From NCBI RefSeq assembly GCF_009646335.1, contig NZ_WJBU01000009.1, forward strand, positions 62,001 through 126,000: 64,000 nt of DNA, read 5' to 3'. Below are positions 48,894-59,040 of this stretch, in pieces. The notes under the pieces are model-generated. The model saw only the letters and a list, made by a program, of their open reading frames with translations, had not been told where the DNA came from and did not search any database. A program made the position numbers and the translations under genes. The first letter of the stretch is position 1; each line of letters opens with the position of its first letter. This DNA is from Caenimonas koreensis DSM 17982 (GTDB lineage: Bacteria; Pseudomonadota; Gammaproteobacteria; Burkholderiales; Burkholderiaceae_C).

Positions 48894-50639
48894 ATGAAAG
48901 CTTCCCAGTTTCTAGTTTCTACCCTGAAGGAAGCCCCCGCCGACGCCGAAGTCGCCAGCCATCAGCTCATGATGCGCGCGGGCATGATCAAAAAGCTCGG
49001 CGCCGGCATCTACACCTGGATGCCCATGGGCCTGAGGGTGTTGCGCAAGATTGAAGGCATCGTGCGCGAAGAGATGAATCGCGCCGGCGCCGTCGAGCTG
49101 TTGATGCCCGTCATCCAGCCTGCTGAATACTGGCAGGAAACTGGCCGCTACCAGTCCATGGGCCCCGAGCTGCTGCGCATCAAAGACCGGCACGACCGCG
49201 ATTTCATCGTGCAGCCCACCAGCGAGGAAGTTGTCACTGACATCGCCCGCCAGGAGCTGCGCAGCTACAAGCAACTGCCGCGAAACCTGTATCACATCCA
49301 GACGAAATTCCGCGATGAGCGCCGGCCCCGCTTCGGCGTGATGCGCAGCCGCGAATTCATCATGAAAGATGCGTACAGCTTCGACCGTGATGTGACGTCC
49401 GCCAAGGCCAGCTACCAGGTCATGGCGAAGGCATATCGCGCGATCTTTGACCGCTTCGGCCTGCGCTACCGCGCCGTCGCTGCGGACAGCGGCGCGATCG
49501 GTGGTGACCTGTCCGAAGAGTTCCAGGTGATCGCCGCGACGGGCGAAGACGCGATCGTCTATTGCCCGAACAGCGATTACGCCGCCAACATGGAAAAGGC
49601 CGAGGCGCTGGCCCCGTCGAAGCCGCGTGGGGCCGCAACCCTGGCCCTGACCAAGACAGCCACTCCCGGCAAGAGTACGTGCGCTGATGTTGCGCAGCTG
49701 CTGAACGTGCCTCTCCAGTCCACGGTCAAGTCACTCGTGCTCGCCACTGATGAAACCAACGAGCGCGGCGAGATCGTGAAGACGCAGGTGTGGCTGCTGC
49801 TGCTTCGCGGCGACCACGACATGAATGAAATCAAGGCCGGCAAGGTGCCGGGCCTGGATGTCGGCTTCCGTTTTGCAACCGTGGCTGAAGTCATCGATCA
49901 CTTCGGCACCAAGCCTGGCTACCTCGGCCCGATCAACACGAGTCGGCCGGTGAAGATCGTCGCCGACCGTGAAGTCGCCGTGATGAGCGACTGGATCTGC
50001 GGCGCGAACGAAGCCGATTTCCACATGACAGGCGTGAACTGGGGCCGCGACCTGCCCGAGCCTGATGTCATTGCCGATCTGCGAAACGTGGTTGAAGGCG
50101 ATCCTTCGCCCGATGGCAAAGGCACGCTCGCCATCGAGCGTGGCATTGAAGTGGGCCATGTGTTCTACCTTGGCACCAAGTACAGCAAGCCGATGCAGGC
50201 GACGTTCCTCGACGAAACCGGCAAGCCGCAGCTGATGGAAATGGGTTGCTACGGCATCGGCATCACGCGCCTGCCTGCAGCTGCCATTGAGCAAAATCAC
50301 GACGAGCGCGGCATCATCTGGCCTGACGCGATTGCGCCCTTTGGCGTCGTCGTGTGCCCTATCGGCATGGACCGCAGCGCCGAAGTCAAAGCCGCGGCTC
50401 AAAAGCTGCACGACGAGCTCGAAGCCGCAGGCGTCGACGTCATCCTCGATGACCGTGGTGAGCGCCCGGGTGCGATGTTTGCCGACTGGGAACTCGTCGG
50501 CGTGCCGCACCGCGTCGTGATCTCCGATCGTGGCCTGAAGGAAGGCCAGCTCGAGTACCAGCATCGCCGCGACGCGGCAGCCACCAAAGTCGCCGCCGCC
50601 GAAGTGTTCGGGTTCGTCAAGGCGCGACTGCAGGCGTGA
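48894..50639 (+). CDS. proS: Prolyl-tRNA synthetase
   Basis: The 581-residue protein is a bacterial-type ProRS. Class II motifs include [20 protein letters not shown], motif 2 [20 protein letters not shown] and motif 3 [18 protein letters not shown] large YbaK-like editing insertion lies between about residues 225 and 405, and a C-terminal anticodon-binding domain follows. It charges tRNA-Pro; a tRNA-Pro(CGG) gene is at 41796-41872. The next gene overlaps it by 4 bp. Confidence 0.97.
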   Translation: MKASQFLVSTLKEAPADAEVASHQLMMRAGMIKKLGAGIYTWMPMGLRVLRKIEGIVREEMNRAGAVELLMPVIQPAEYWQETGRYQSMGPELLRIKDRHDRDFIVQPTSEEVVTDIARQELRSYKQLPRNLYHIQTKFRDERRPRFGVMRSREFIMKDAYSFDRDVTSAKASYQVMAKAYRAIFDRFGLRYRAVAADSGAIGGDLSEEFQVIAATGEDAIVYCPNSDYAANMEKAEALAPSKPRGAATLALTKTATPGKSTCADVAQLLNVPLQSTVKSLVLATDETNERGEIVKTQVWLLLLRGDHDMNEIKAGKVPGLDVGFRFATVAEVIDHFGTKPGYLGPINTSRPVKIVADREVAVMSDWICGANEADFHMTGVNWGRDLPEPDVIADLRNVVEGDPSPDGKGTLAIERGIEVGHVFYLGTKYSKPMQATFLDETGKPQLMEMGCYGIGITRLPAAAIEQNHDERGIIWPDAIAPFGVVVCPIGMDRSAEVKAAAQKLHDELEAAGVDVILDDRGERPGAMFADWELVGVPHRVVISDRGLKEGQLEYQHRRDAAATKVAAAEVFGFVKARLQA

Positions 50640-51319
50640 TTACGCGCAGGCAGTGCCTGGTCGCAACGCCGGCTGTGCTGGCGTCCATGGGCATCGCCTC
50701 GCGAGCATGGGCAGGCGGCCAGATCGAAGAGCCTTTGATCGATTCAGTTCGCACGGCGCTCAGCTCGGCCATTGCGAATTCCGCGCCGCCCATTCCCGAT
50801 TTCAAGAACCTGGATGCGCGCCTGGCCTACCTGCGATGGCTTGGTGCGATGAACCGGCAGCTCGCCCGCAAAACCAAGGAATGGCAAGAGCGCCGCGAAT
50901 TCCTGCAGACCGTCTGGTACGAGAGCCGGCGCGCGGGCCTCGACACCGGGCTCGTGCTCGGCCTGATCCAGGTCGAGAGCAACTTCCGTAAATTCGCCGT
51001 GAGCCCGGTGGGCGCACGCGGCTACATGCAGGTGATGCCTTTCTGGACGCGCCTGATTGGCGACGGCGATGCCAGCAAGCTGTTCCACATGCAGACCAAC
51101 CTGCGCTTTGGATGCGTCATCCTGCGCCACTACATCGACCGCGAGCGCGGCGATCTGTTCATGGCGCTTGGCCGCTACAACGGCAGCCGCGGCAAGCCGC
51201 AATACCCCAATGCAGTCTTCGCAGCGGGCAAGAACTGGGAGTGGCGCGACTCGGCGCCCGTCGAGCGGCCCGCCGACCCCACCAGGCCGCTCGAGAAGTC
51301 GCCTGGCGGGCCCAACTAG
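50636..51319 (+). CDS. Lytic transglycosylase (SLT domain), exported
   Basis: The 227-residue protein starts with GTG (GTGA overlap with proS). It has a signal peptide with a twin-arginine start ([20 protein letters not shown], cleavage near residue 26). The lysozyme-like SLT domain has catalytic Glu114 in [11 protein letters not shown], followed by [15 protein letters not shown]. The enzyme cuts peptidoglycan glycan strands in the periplasm. In Burkholderiales it routinely follows proS. Confidence 0.9.
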   Translation: MITRRQCLVATPAVLASMGIASRAWAGGQIEEPLIDSVRTALSSAIANSAPPIPDFKNLDARLAYLRWLGAMNRQLARKTKEWQERREFLQTVWYESRRAGLDTGLVLGLIQVESNFRKFAVSPVGARGYMQVMPFWTRLIGDGDASKLFHMQTNLRFGCVILRHYIDRERGDLFMALGRYNGSRGKPQYPNAVFAAGKNWEWRDSAPVERPADPTRPLEKSPGGPN

Positions 51320-51329
51320 CCCGCAGCCG

Positions 51330-52340
51330 TTACTGCACGAAGCCCAGCTTGCCCTTGGCCGAACCAGCCTTCGGCAGGTCATCAGGCATCACGACATCGC
51401 GCGCCTGCAGCCGCGCATTGCCAAAACCCGTCATCAGCGCGCGCCGCATATCGCGCGGCGGCATCGCGGCAAGTGCATCGAGCACGTCGTCGCGCGGTTC
51501 TGCCTCGAAGCGCTCGCCCCAGCCATGTTCTGTGCGAATGCCCTGGTACATGTTGCGCGCAATGCGCCGTGCGGCGTCGAAGTCGGGTGCTTCGATCTCG
51601 AACACGTTCATGCGATTGAGGATGGGCTCGGGAATCGAGCGGTCGTCGTTCGCCGTCATGATCCAGATCACCTGGCTCGCGTCGATGGCCACTTCGGCGA
51701 ATTCATCGATGAATGAGCCGGCGCTGTCATGTTCGAGCAGGCTGTAGAGCGAGCCAAGCGGGTCGTACTGTGCATCGGCGCTGGCCTTGTCGATCTCATC
51801 GACAACGATCACCGGGTTGGCATATTGCCCCTCGATCAGCGCGTCGAAAACCTTGCCGGGCTTGGCGCCTTTCCATTGCGATGAAGCACCCGACAGCAGC
51901 CAGCCCGCCGTCATCGAACTCATGGGCACGAGGCTCATGCCTGTGCTCAGCAGCTCGGCGAGCTTGCGTGCGAAGTGCGTCTTGCCGATGCCGGGTGGCC
52001 CGAGAAGCAACATGGGCGTGACTTCGAGCCCGTCGCGTGAATCCTGCGAGAGGGCAACATGGCGCTTCACGTCATCGAGCGCATCGGTGAAGTTGGGCAG
52101 CTGCTCGTAAAGGTCTGCCATCTCGGGCACGCCATGCGGCTTGACCTGGAAGCGTTCCGGCCCGCGTTCAAGCATTCGTTCATAAGTGGAGCGCAGGTTT
52201 TCGTAGTCGCGCTGCGGCAGCTTGGCCAGCTTGCGCTCGACGTCTTGCGGCGCAAACACGTTTCGCAGGTTGGCTATGGGCAACCGGAACGCGGCTGGGG
52301 AATGTGGAACAAGACTGCGGGACTCCATGCGTACTTCCAT
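51330..52340 (-). CDS. Lon-like AAA+ ATPase without a protease domain
   Basis: This 336-residue protein has one AAA+ domain: Walker A GPPGIGKTHFARKL, Walker B PVIVVDEIDKAS, sensor 1 IMTANDDRSIPEP and an arginine finger near PILNRMNVFEIE. The ATPase part resembles that of Lon, but there is no proteolytic domain. It may be a chaperone or MoxR-like remodeller; the function is unknown. ATG 52340 has a near-perfect Shine-Dalgarno (AAGGAGT, 7 nt upstream). It is followed leftward by nothing in the same transcript. Confidence 0.85.
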   Translation of the reverse strand: MEVRMESRSLVPHSPAAFRLPIANLRNVFAPQDVERKLAKLPQRDYENLRSTYERMLERGPERFQVKPHGVPEMADLYEQLPNFTDALDDVKRHVALSQDSRDGLEVTPMLLLGPPGIGKTHFARKLAELLSTGMSLVPMSSMTAGWLLSGASSQWKGAKPGKVFDALIEGQYANPVIVVDEIDKASADAQYDPLGSLYSLLEHDSAGSFIDEFAEVAIDASQVIWIMTANDDRSIPEPILNRMNVFEIEAPDFDAARRIARNMYQGIRTEHGWGERFEAEPRDDVLDALAAMPPRDMRRALMTGFGNARLQARDVVMPDDLPKAGSAKGKLGFVQ

Positions 52341-52481
52341 TGCGGTCACTCCTTGATTTTTATTCGAGCACAAGACGTGCCAGAACTCAATCAGGGCGAC
52401 CGATGACCGCATGGGGATGTCGGCACCAGCCGACAGGCACTTGGCAGCAGCAATGTGCCTGTGCTATTTTTTGCTGCTGCG

Positions 52482-52808
52482 TTACTGCTGCGGTGTGCCG
52501 AGCACCTGCTGCAATTCGCCGCTCTGGTACATCTCCATCATGATGTCCGAGCCGCCGATGAATTCGCCCTTGACGTAGAGCTGCGGAATGGTGGGCCAGT
52601 TGCTGTATTCCTTGATGCCCTGGCGCACTTCGTCGTCAGCCAGCACATTCACCGTCTTCAGCGCCTTCGTATCGACGCCGCAGGCCTTCAGGATCTGGAT
52701 GGCGCGGCCGGAAAAGCCGCATTGGGGAAAGCTCGCGTCGCCCTTCATGAAGAGCACGACTTCGCTGTTCTTCACGAGGTCATCGATGCGTTGCTGGGTA
52801 TCGCTCAT
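52482..52808 (-). CDS. grxD: Monothiol glutaredoxin (Grx4/GrxD)
   Basis: This 108-residue protein has the CGFS active site (C30-G-F-S) and the glutathione-binding [20 protein letters not shown]. Monothiol glutaredoxins bind a [2Fe-2S] cluster with glutathione and hand it to client proteins. It lies 44 bp after prmC in the same direction. Confidence 0.96.
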   Translation of the reverse strand: MSDTQQRIDDLVKNSEVVLFMKGDASFPQCGFSGRAIQILKACGVDTKALKTVNVLADDEVRQGIKEYSNWPTIPQLYVKGEFIGGSDIMMEMYQSGELQQVLGTPQQ

Positions 52809-52852
52809 GGGGTTCTCCTGCGGTGGCGTAGTGCCCGGTAAGTTGGGCTGGA

Positions 52853-53680
52853 TTATCCCAGTTCAAGCCACTTTCCGCCGGAGCACCGCTCATGACCCGA
52901 CAGGTCGCGGCGGGTGGCGACTTCCACCAACCCGGCCGTCGACAAAAGCGCCCTGACGGCCGCGCCCTGGTCGAACCCGTGTTCGAGCAGCAGCCAGCCA
53001 CCGCGGGCGAGGCACCGCGGTGCCTGCGCAATGATCTGCGACAAGTCGGCCAACCCCTCTTCGCCCGCCGCTAATGCCGACAGCGGCTCGTGCGCCAGCG
53101 CGGCCAGGTGGTGATCGCCCGGGGCGATGTAAGGCGGATTGCTGACGACCAGGTCATACGGCCCCGATGCGCCATCGAGCCAGCTTGCGCGGCGCAACGT
53201 CACAGTGAGCGAATGCGCCAGCGCGTTCGCCCGTGCGACTTCCAGTGCATCGCCGCTTGCATCGGTGGCCTCGACATGCGCGGCAGGGCGCGCATGTTTG
53301 ATCGCCAGTGCAATCGCGCCGCTGCCCGTGCCCAGATCGATCACTCGCGACGGCCGCCCAGGCGGCAACAGTTCCAGCGCCCATTCAACCAGCACTTCAG
53401 TGTCGGGCCGCGGCACCAGCACACGCGGATCAACCTTCAAGTCGAGCCCGAAGAATTCCTTGTGTCCCACGAGATAGGCGACGGGCTCGCCTGCCACGCG
53501 CCGTTCGCAAAGCGCACGGAAGGCGCGCGCGGCTGCGGGCGCAACTTCATCATCGTCGTGTGCCAGCAGCCAGGCACGATCGCCCTCATTGCGCCCGAGC
53601 GCGTGCAACAACAGCAGCTGCGCGTCGAGCCGCTCCAGCCCCGAAGCGGCTGCTGCTGCGAGCATCTGCGTCACGGTCAT
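52853..53680 (-). CDS. prmC: PrmC, release factor glutamine methyltransferase
   Basis: This 275-residue enzyme methylates the glutamine of the GGQ motif of release factors. The SAM-binding motif is [15 protein letters not shown] and the substrate-binding motif NPPY (in [15 protein letters not shown]). The substrate, PrfA, is encoded 22 bp upstream and transcribed in the same direction. ATG 53680 gives the family N-terminus. Confidence 0.95.
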   Translation of the reverse strand: MTVTQMLAAAAASGLERLDAQLLLLHALGRNEGDRAWLLAHDDDEVAPAAARAFRALCERRVAGEPVAYLVGHKEFFGLDLKVDPRVLVPRPDTEVLVEWALELLPPGRPSRVIDLGTGSGAIALAIKHARPAAHVEATDASGDALEVARANALAHSLTVTLRRASWLDGASGPYDLVVSNPPYIAPGDHHLAALAHEPLSALAAGEEGLADLSQIIAQAPRCLARGGWLLLEHGFDQGAAVRALLSTAGLVEVATRRDLSGHERCSGGKWLELG

Positions 53681-53702
53681 GGGTGCGCTGGCGTGAATGG
53701 TG

Positions 53703-54794
53703 TTACCTGGCTGTGGCACCCAGCTCCAGCTCTTCGAGCTGTTCTGCCTTGCGCGCGAGCAGCAGTGCTTCAATCACTTCGTCCAGGTCGCCTTCCATCA
53801 CGAAGGTGAGTTTGTAGAGCGTGAGGTTGATGCGGTGATCCGTCAGCCGCCCCTGCGGAAAGTTGTACGTGCGGATGCGGTCGCTGCGGTCGCCACTGCC
53901 AATCAGGCCCTTGCGCGTTGCGGCTTCCTTGGCCGCGCGCTCGCTGCGCTCCTTCTCGTGCAGACGCGCCACCAGCACCTGCATGGCCTTGGCCTTGTTG
54001 CGGTGCTGCGACCGGTCGTCCTGGCATTCGGCCACGATGCCCGTTGGAATGTGTGTGATGCGCACCGCCGAATCCGTCTTGTTGATGTGCTGGCCGCCCG
54101 CGCCACTGGCGCGATAGGTATCGATGCGAAGGTCAGCCGGGTTGACCTGCACGGCCTGCGCTTCATCAGGCTCCGGCAGCGCTGCCACCGTGCAGGCGCT
54201 GGTATGGATGCGCCCTTGTGTTTCCGTCGCGGGAACACGCTGCACGCGATGGCCGCCCGATTCGAATTTCAGACGGCCATACACGCCATCGCCTTCGATG
54301 CGGATCACGACTTCCTTGAAGCCGCCCACCTCACCCGGGCTCTCACTCACGATCTCGGTGCGCCAGCCCCTGCGCTCTGCATAGCGCGTGTACATGCGAA
54401 GCAGGTCGCCGGCAAACAGCGCCGACTCATCGCCGCCCGTGCCGGCCCGGATTTCGAGGAAGGTATTGCGAACGTCGTCGGGGTCTTTGGGCAGCAGCAG
54501 CTTTTGCAGCGTGTCTTCCAGCAGCGGCAACTGCGCTTCGAGCCCTGCGATTTCGTCGCGGGCCATCTCGGCCATTTCGGGGTCGTCGAGCATCTCGCGC
54601 GCTGAAGCCAGGCCGCTCTCGCACTGCAGGAACTGCGCGAAGACACCGGCCACTTCGGTCACTTCCGCATGCTCACGCGTGAGCGCGCGAAAGCGGTCCA
54701 TGTCCTGCACCACATCTTGTTGCGACAGAAAAAAGTCCAGCTCCTGCAGGCGGACCGGATAGCGCTCGAGTTGCTGTCGAAGAAAGGGTTTCAA
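53703..54794 (-). CDS. prfA: Peptide chain release factor 1
   Basis: This 363-residue factor terminates translation at UAA and UAG. It has the codon-recognition PxT region ([17 protein letters not shown]) and the catalytic GGQ loop ([13 protein letters not shown]). The only start matching the family N-terminus (MKPFLRQQ) is a TTG at 54792-54794. The normal upstream region is replaced by repeat element C, and no Shine-Dalgarno sequence is present. Translation may depend on coupling or on an unusual initiation. It is followed by prmC and lies downstream of hemA. Confidence 0.94.
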   Translation of the reverse strand: MKPFLRQQLERYPVRLQELDFFLSQQDVVQDMDRFRALTREHAEVTEVAGVFAQFLQCESGLASAREMLDDPEMAEMARDEIAGLEAQLPLLEDTLQKLLLPKDPDDVRNTFLEIRAGTGGDESALFAGDLLRMYTRYAERRGWRTEIVSESPGEVGGFKEVVIRIEGDGVYGRLKFESGGHRVQRVPATETQGRIHTSACTVAALPEPDEAQAVQVNPADLRIDTYRASGAGGQHINKTDSAVRITHIPTGIVAECQDDRSQHRNKAKAMQVLVARLHEKERSERAAKEAATRKGLIGSGDRSDRIRTYNFPQGRLTDHRINLTLYKLTFVMEGDLDEVIEALLLARKAEQLEELELGATAR

Positions 54795-54799
54795 TTGGG

Positions 54800-54880
54800 G
54801 TTGGGCGTTGGGTGTTGAGCGTCGAGCGAGGCGGGAGCGCTGCAGCTTCGACGCAAAACGCCGAACGCCGAACGCTCAAC
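54800..54880. repeat. Heptad-built palindromic repeat element, copy C (81 bp)
   Basis: The left arm is GTTGGGC, GTTGGGT, GTTGAGC, GTCGAGC and the right arm AACGCCG, AACGCCG, AACGCTC, AAC. The centre (GAGGCGGGAGCGCTGCAGCTTC) is unlike copies A and B. It fills the gap between the hemA stop codon (54885) and the prfA start codon (54794). Confidence 0.78.
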
Positions 54881-54884
54881 CTCC

Positions 54885-56144
54885 CTAACGTTCCTTGCGC
54901 AGGAAGAAGTGGTGAATGGCTGTGCTGGCCCGCTCGCGTGCAGCACTGTCGCCAGCGTGCAGCTCGGCCATCGCGCCGTGCAGGAACTTGTGCGTGAGCC
55001 CCTTTGACAGGGCTTCGAGCACTTCATCGATGTTGCCACCCTTGGCAAGCATCTTTCGGGCGCGCACCAGTTCCAGCGCGCGCCATTCGTCGGCCTGTGC
55101 GTTCAGCTGCTGGATCAGCGGCACAGCGCCGCGCTGGTCCATCCAGTTCATGAAGCTCTGCACACCGGCGTCGATGATCGCCTCGGCCTGCTCCACCGCC
55201 GCCAGGCGATGCGCATGGCCTGTTTGCACCACGGTCGCCAGGTCATCCACTGTGTACAGATACACGTCTTCGAGCGCTTTGACTTCCTGCTCGATATCTC
55301 GCGGCACCGCCAGATCAACCATGAACATCGGGCGGCGCTTGCGCAGTTTCAACGCCCGCTCCACCGCGCCGAGCCCGATGATGGGCAGCGTGCTGGCCGT
55401 GCAGCTCACCACCACATCGAATTCATGCAGGCGCGAGGGCAGGTCGCCCAGGCGCATCACCTCGCCGCCAAAGCGCGCGGCCAGCCGCTCGCCACGCTCG
55501 AGCGTGCGGTTGGCAACTGCAATGCCAAGTGGCTTGCGCGCAGCGAAGTGGGTGGCGGCCAGCTCGATCATTTCGCCGGCGCCCACAAACAGCACGCGCA
55601 CCTGGCCCAGGTCTTCAAAGAGCTGGCCGGCCAGCCGCACGGCAGCCGCGGCCATGCTGATGGAATGCGCGCCGATCTCGGTGGACGTTCGCACTTCCTT
55701 GGCGACTGCAAATGAACGCTGGAAGAGCTGGTTGAGCGTGGTGCCCAGCGCACCCGCGTCATCGGCGGCACGCACAGCGTCTTTCATCTGGCCGAGGATC
55801 TGCGCTTCACCCAGCACCATCGAATCGAGGCCGCTGGCAACGCGGAAGGCGTGGCGCGCGGCCTGGTCGTCGCGCAGCATGTAGGCGTGCGAGCGCAGGA
55901 TGGTGGGCGCAACGCCATTGGAATGCGCCAGCCACTCCATCGTGTGTTCGAGGTCGTTGTGGTCACCTGCGCAATAAATCTCGGTGCGGTTGCAGGTGGA
56001 CAGGATGGCGGCTTCGGGGTGGCGCGTGAGCGATTCGCGCAGCGACCTGAGCGTGGGCTCGACCTGGTCAATGGCATAGGTGAACCGGCCGCGCAGGTCG
56101 AGCGGTGCGGTGTTGTGATTGATCCCCAATGCCCAGACAGCCAT
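54885..56144 (-). CDS. hemA: Glutamyl-tRNA reductase
   Basis: The 419-residue enzyme reduces glutamyl-tRNA to glutamate-1-semialdehyde, the first step of haem synthesis by the C5 pathway. The catalytic Cys51 lies in STCNRTEIY and the NADPH-binding domain has [14 protein letters not shown] 56144 gives the family start ([14 protein letters not shown]). A TATAAT box is 7 nt upstream, which suggests a leaderless message. The order hemA-prfA-prmC is the standard one in Proteobacteria. Confidence 0.96.
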   Translation of the reverse strand: MAVWALGINHNTAPLDLRGRFTYAIDQVEPTLRSLRESLTRHPEAAILSTCNRTEIYCAGDHNDLEHTMEWLAHSNGVAPTILRSHAYMLRDDQAARHAFRVASGLDSMVLGEAQILGQMKDAVRAADDAGALGTTLNQLFQRSFAVAKEVRTSTEIGAHSISMAAAAVRLAGQLFEDLGQVRVLFVGAGEMIELAATHFAARKPLGIAVANRTLERGERLAARFGGEVMRLGDLPSRLHEFDVVVSCTASTLPIIGLGAVERALKLRKRRPMFMVDLAVPRDIEQEVKALEDVYLYTVDDLATVVQTGHAHRLAAVEQAEAIIDAGVQSFMNWMDQRGAVPLIQQLNAQADEWRALELVRARKMLAKGGNIDEVLEALSKGLTHKFLHGAMAELHAGDSAARERASTAIHHFFLRKER

Positions 56145-56151
56145 AGGCGCG

Positions 56152-56157
56152 ATTATA
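56152..56157 (-). promoter_or_regulatory. -10 box of hemA, 7 nt before its ATG
   Basis: A perfect TATAAT on the minus strand is followed by CGCGCCT and the hemA ATG. No Shine-Dalgarno is possible in this space. The -35 region has a TTGAGA with a shorter than normal spacer. Confidence 0.5.
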
Positions 56158-56213
56158 AAATTCCCAGTTGTCTCAAGTACTTGCGCTAGAACAATGACCT
56201 GCCAAGAACGCGA

Positions 56214-56492
56214 ATGAACCCCATGGACGCCCTCATTCACCTCGCCAGCTTCATTGCGCCGGCCGTTGCTGTCGGCGCCCTCGTCGCGCTGGCGGGCAGG
56301 CTGTGGTTTTCAACCGCCGGCTCATCAGGACGCTGGTGGCAGCATACCGCTATTAACTCACTGGCTGGCGTGGGGGCGCTTTTGGGGGGCCTGTGGTACT
56401 TCGGCGTGGACGGCAAGATGGCCACTTATGCGGCCATGGTGGCCGCGGCAGCAACGTCGCAATGGGTCTGCAGCAAGGGCTGGAAGGGATAA
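56214..56492 (+). CDS. Small hypothetical membrane protein, 92 residues
   Basis: The protein has three hydrophobic segments (residues about 8-30, 45-65 and 70-83). I do not recognise a family. It lies divergent from hemA and its last codons overlap the putative -10 box of yaaA. ATG 56214 or the ATG three codons later could be the start. Coding is supported by position, third-base GC bias and absence of competing frames. Confidence 0.6.
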   Translation: MNPMDALIHLASFIAPAVAVGALVALAGRLWFSTAGSSGRWWQHTAINSLAGVGALLGGLWYFGVDGKMATYAAMVAAAATSQWVCSKGWKG

Positions 56493-56493
56493 T
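56488..56493 (+). promoter_or_regulatory. Possible -10 box of yaaA, 8 nt before its ATG
   Basis: GATAAT (5 of 6 matches) is followed by CGCGGCAG and the ATG of yaaA at 56502. No Shine-Dalgarno sequence is visible. Confidence 0.35.
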
Positions 56494-56501
56494 CGCGGCA
56501 G

Positions 56502-57284
56502 ATGCTGTTCCTGCTTTCACCCGCGAAGACGCTCGACTATGCGTCACCCCTGCCAGACCTGCCTCATAGCCGCCCCGGATTCGTCCATGACTCTGAGCAG
56601 CTCATCGAGGCACTCAAAGCCAAGTCGCCCCGCCAGATCGCACAGCTGATGGACCTGAGCGATTCGCTCGCCGAACTGAATGTGGCGCGCTACCAGGCCT
56701 GGTCGCCGCGCTTCACGGCCAGCAACTCCAGGCAGGCCGTTCTTGCGTTCAACGGTGATGTGTACGACGGCCTGCAGGCCAAAACCCTCTCGCCCGAAGA
56801 CCTGGCCTGGGCCAACGAACACCTGTGCATCCTCAGCGGCCTTTACGGTGTGCTTCGGCCATTCGACCGCATGCAACCCTATCGGCTGGAAATGGGCACG
56901 CCGCTGGCCGTCGGCAAGACGCGCAACCTCTACCAGTTCTGGGGGCCGCGACTGTCGCACTACCTCAACAGGCGGCTTGCGGCAGACCGCACGCCTGTCG
57001 TCATCAACCTCGCCTCGCAGGAATACGCGAAGGCAGTCGACCGCGCTGCGCTCAAGGCACGCGTGATTGAATGCGTCTTCGAGGAACGCAAGCCCGCTGG
57101 CTGGCAGGTGGTGAGCTTCTTCGCGAAGAAGGCGCGCGGCACGATGGCGCGCTACGCCACCCGGCGCCGCATCCAGATGCCTGAGCAACTGGAGGAGTTC
57201 GCCGAGGAGGGCTATGCTTTCGACGCAGGCGCATCCACACGCGACAGGATGGTTTTCAGGCGAAGGACGCAAGAGACATCATGA
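56502..57284 (+). CDS. yaaA: Peroxide stress protein YaaA
   Basis: This 260-residue protein (family DUF328) begins MLFLLSPAKTLDYASP and contains FNGDVYDGLQAKTLSPED and SGLYGVLRPFDRMQPYRLEM. E. coli YaaA is induced by OxyR and lowers free intracellular iron during peroxide stress. The start may be leaderless. It overlaps the following 2OG-oxygenase gene by 4 bp (ATGA), so the two may act together in oxidative or iron stress. Confidence 0.93.
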   Translation: MLFLLSPAKTLDYASPLPDLPHSRPGFVHDSEQLIEALKAKSPRQIAQLMDLSDSLAELNVARYQAWSPRFTASNSRQAVLAFNGDVYDGLQAKTLSPEDLAWANEHLCILSGLYGVLRPFDRMQPYRLEMGTPLAVGKTRNLYQFWGPRLSHYLNRRLAADRTPVVINLASQEYAKAVDRAALKARVIECVFEERKPAGWQVVSFFAKKARGTMARYATRRRIQMPEQLEEFAEEGYAFDAGASTRDRMVFRRRTQETS

Positions 57285-58144
57285 ATTCGACTCAGACCTC
57301 ACAGAACATCACGCCGCAGCTGCGGCAGTGGATCGTCGAGCAGGCGCAAGGCGGCCACAGCGCAGAAGCCGTGCTGCAGTCCATGATCGCCTCCGGCTGG
57401 AACGAAGACGTCGCCATCGAGGCGATGGAGACCACACTGCGCGGCCACCTTGAGAAGAAGGCGGTTGAAGACGGATTGCCCGCGGCGGTGCCCGTGCCCG
57501 ATGCCAAGCTCGACGAATCGCCGCTCTACCTTGACCTGGGCGACCGCCGCGTGGCTGTGTTGCAAGTGATGCACTCGCCGCGCGTGGTGGTGTTTGGCGG
57601 CCTGCTGTCCGACGAAGAATGCGATGCGCTGATCGAACTGGCGCGGCCCAAGCTGGCTCGCTCGCTCACGGTGCAAGCCAAGACCGGCGGTGAGGAAATC
57701 AACGCCGACCGCACGAGCAACGGCATGTTCTTCCAGCGTGGCGAGAACCCGCTGGTTACCAAGATCGAAGAGCGCATTGCACGCCTGCTCGACTGGCCCA
57801 TGGAGAACGGCGAGGGCCTGCAAATTCTGCACTACACACCGGGTACCGAATACAAGCCGCACTACGACTATTTCGACCCGAACGAGCCGGGCACGCCCAC
57901 CATCCTGAGGCGCGGCGGCCAGCGTGTGGGCACGGTGGTGATGTACCTGGCCGAGCCTGAAAAAGGAGGCGGCACCGTGTTTCCGGATATTCGCCTTGAA
58001 GTCGCGCCCAAGCGCGGCAACGCCGTGTTCTTCTCGTATGAACGCGCACACCCTTCCACCAAGACACTGCATGGCGGCGCACCTGTGCTTGCCGGCGAAA
58101 AGTGGATCGCCACCAAGTGGCTGCGCGAACGGCGGTTCGAGTGA
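57281..58144 (+). CDS. 2-oxoglutarate/Fe(II)-dependent oxygenase, prolyl 4-hydroxylase type
   Basis: This 287-residue protein has the double-stranded beta-helix of P4H. The facial triad is H194-x-D196 (KPHYDYFDP) and a distal His in the LHGGAPV region (about 263), with Lys in KWIATKW binding 2-oxoglutarate. The N-terminal 60 residues are a helical extension. Bacterial P4H enzymes hydroxylate prolyl residues or short peptides; the substrate is unknown. It is translationally coupled with yaaA. Confidence 0.88.
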   Translation: MNSTQTSQNITPQLRQWIVEQAQGGHSAEAVLQSMIASGWNEDVAIEAMETTLRGHLEKKAVEDGLPAAVPVPDAKLDESPLYLDLGDRRVAVLQVMHSPRVVVFGGLLSDEECDALIELARPKLARSLTVQAKTGGEEINADRTSNGMFFQRGENPLVTKIEERIARLLDWPMENGEGLQILHYTPGTEYKPHYDYFDPNEPGTPTILRRGGQRVGTVVMYLAEPEKGGGTVFPDIRLEVAPKRGNAVFFSYERAHPSTKTLHGGAPVLAGEKWIATKWLRERRFE

Positions 58145-59034
58145 AGGTCACTGCCAACGGAATTTCGATCGAAGTCGAAGACACAGGCGCAGACGGCACG
58201 CAGGCCGAGCGGCCCGTCGTACTGCTCATCATGGGTTTGGGCATGCAGCTCGTGGCCTGGCCCGACCAGTTTGTGCAGGGCCTCACAGACGCAGGCTTTC
58301 GCGTCGTGCGCTTTGACAACCGCGACATCGGCCTGTCGCAGCACATGGATCACCTGGGCGTGCCCAACTTGATGTGGGCGAGCGTCAAGCACCGCCTCGG
58401 CTGGAAAGTGGATTCGCCCTACAGCCTGCGCGACATGGCCGCCGACTCGATCGGTGTGCTCGATGCGTTGGGCATTGCCACCGCCCACGTCGTTGGCGTG
58501 AGCATGGGCGGCATGATTGCCCAGCGCGTGGCCCTGGCCGCGCCCGGCCGCGTGGCAAGCCTCACGAGCATCATGAGCTCAAGCGGTGCGCGCTTTTTGC
58601 CTGGCCCCAAGCCCGAAGTGCTGCGCGCGCTGCTCAGCCGGCCCGCTGGCACGAGCGAGGAGGCCATCGTCGATCACTACGTCAAGCTGTTCAAGGCGAT
58701 TGGCAGCCCTGGCTATCCGCTCGACGACGCGGCCATGCGCGAGCGCATCCTGCGAGGCACGCGCCGCAGCTTCCACCCCGCAGGCACGATGCGGCAGATG
58801 ACCGCCATCGCAGCTGATGCCGCACGCGCCGACGAGCTGCCGAAGATCCGCACGCGCACGCTGGTGATGCACGGCATTGCCGATCCGCTGGTGCCACTGG
58901 CGTGCGGCCACGACACCGCGCGCCGTATCCCCGGCGCGCAGCTCCACGCGATACCCGGCATGGGCCACGACCTGCCGCCAGGCGTTGTCGAGCGGCTGCT
59001 GGAGCCGCTGGTGCCCCACCTGAGAGCCGCCTAG
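58141..59034 (+). CDS. Alpha/beta-hydrolase family protein
   Basis: The start is GTG 58141, overlapping the stop of the previous gene (GTGA). The 297-residue protein has VLLIMGLGMQLVAWPDQ as oxyanion region, the nucleophile elbow GVSMGG and the catalytic His in GMGHDLPPGV. Similar proteins are annotated as esterases or aclacinomycin methylesterase-like hydrolases. The substrate is unknown. Confidence 0.82.
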   Translation: MKVTANGISIEVEDTGADGTQAERPVVLLIMGLGMQLVAWPDQFVQGLTDAGFRVVRFDNRDIGLSQHMDHLGVPNLMWASVKHRLGWKVDSPYSLRDMAADSIGVLDALGIATAHVVGVSMGGMIAQRVALAAPGRVASLTSIMSSSGARFLPGPKPEVLRALLSRPAGTSEEAIVDHYVKLFKAIGSPGYPLDDAAMRERILRGTRRSFHPAGTMRQMTAIAADAARADELPKIRTRTLVMHGIADPLVPLACGHDTARRIPGAQLHAIPGMGHDLPPGVVERLLEPLVPHLRAA

Positions 59035-59040
59035 TGCGCG

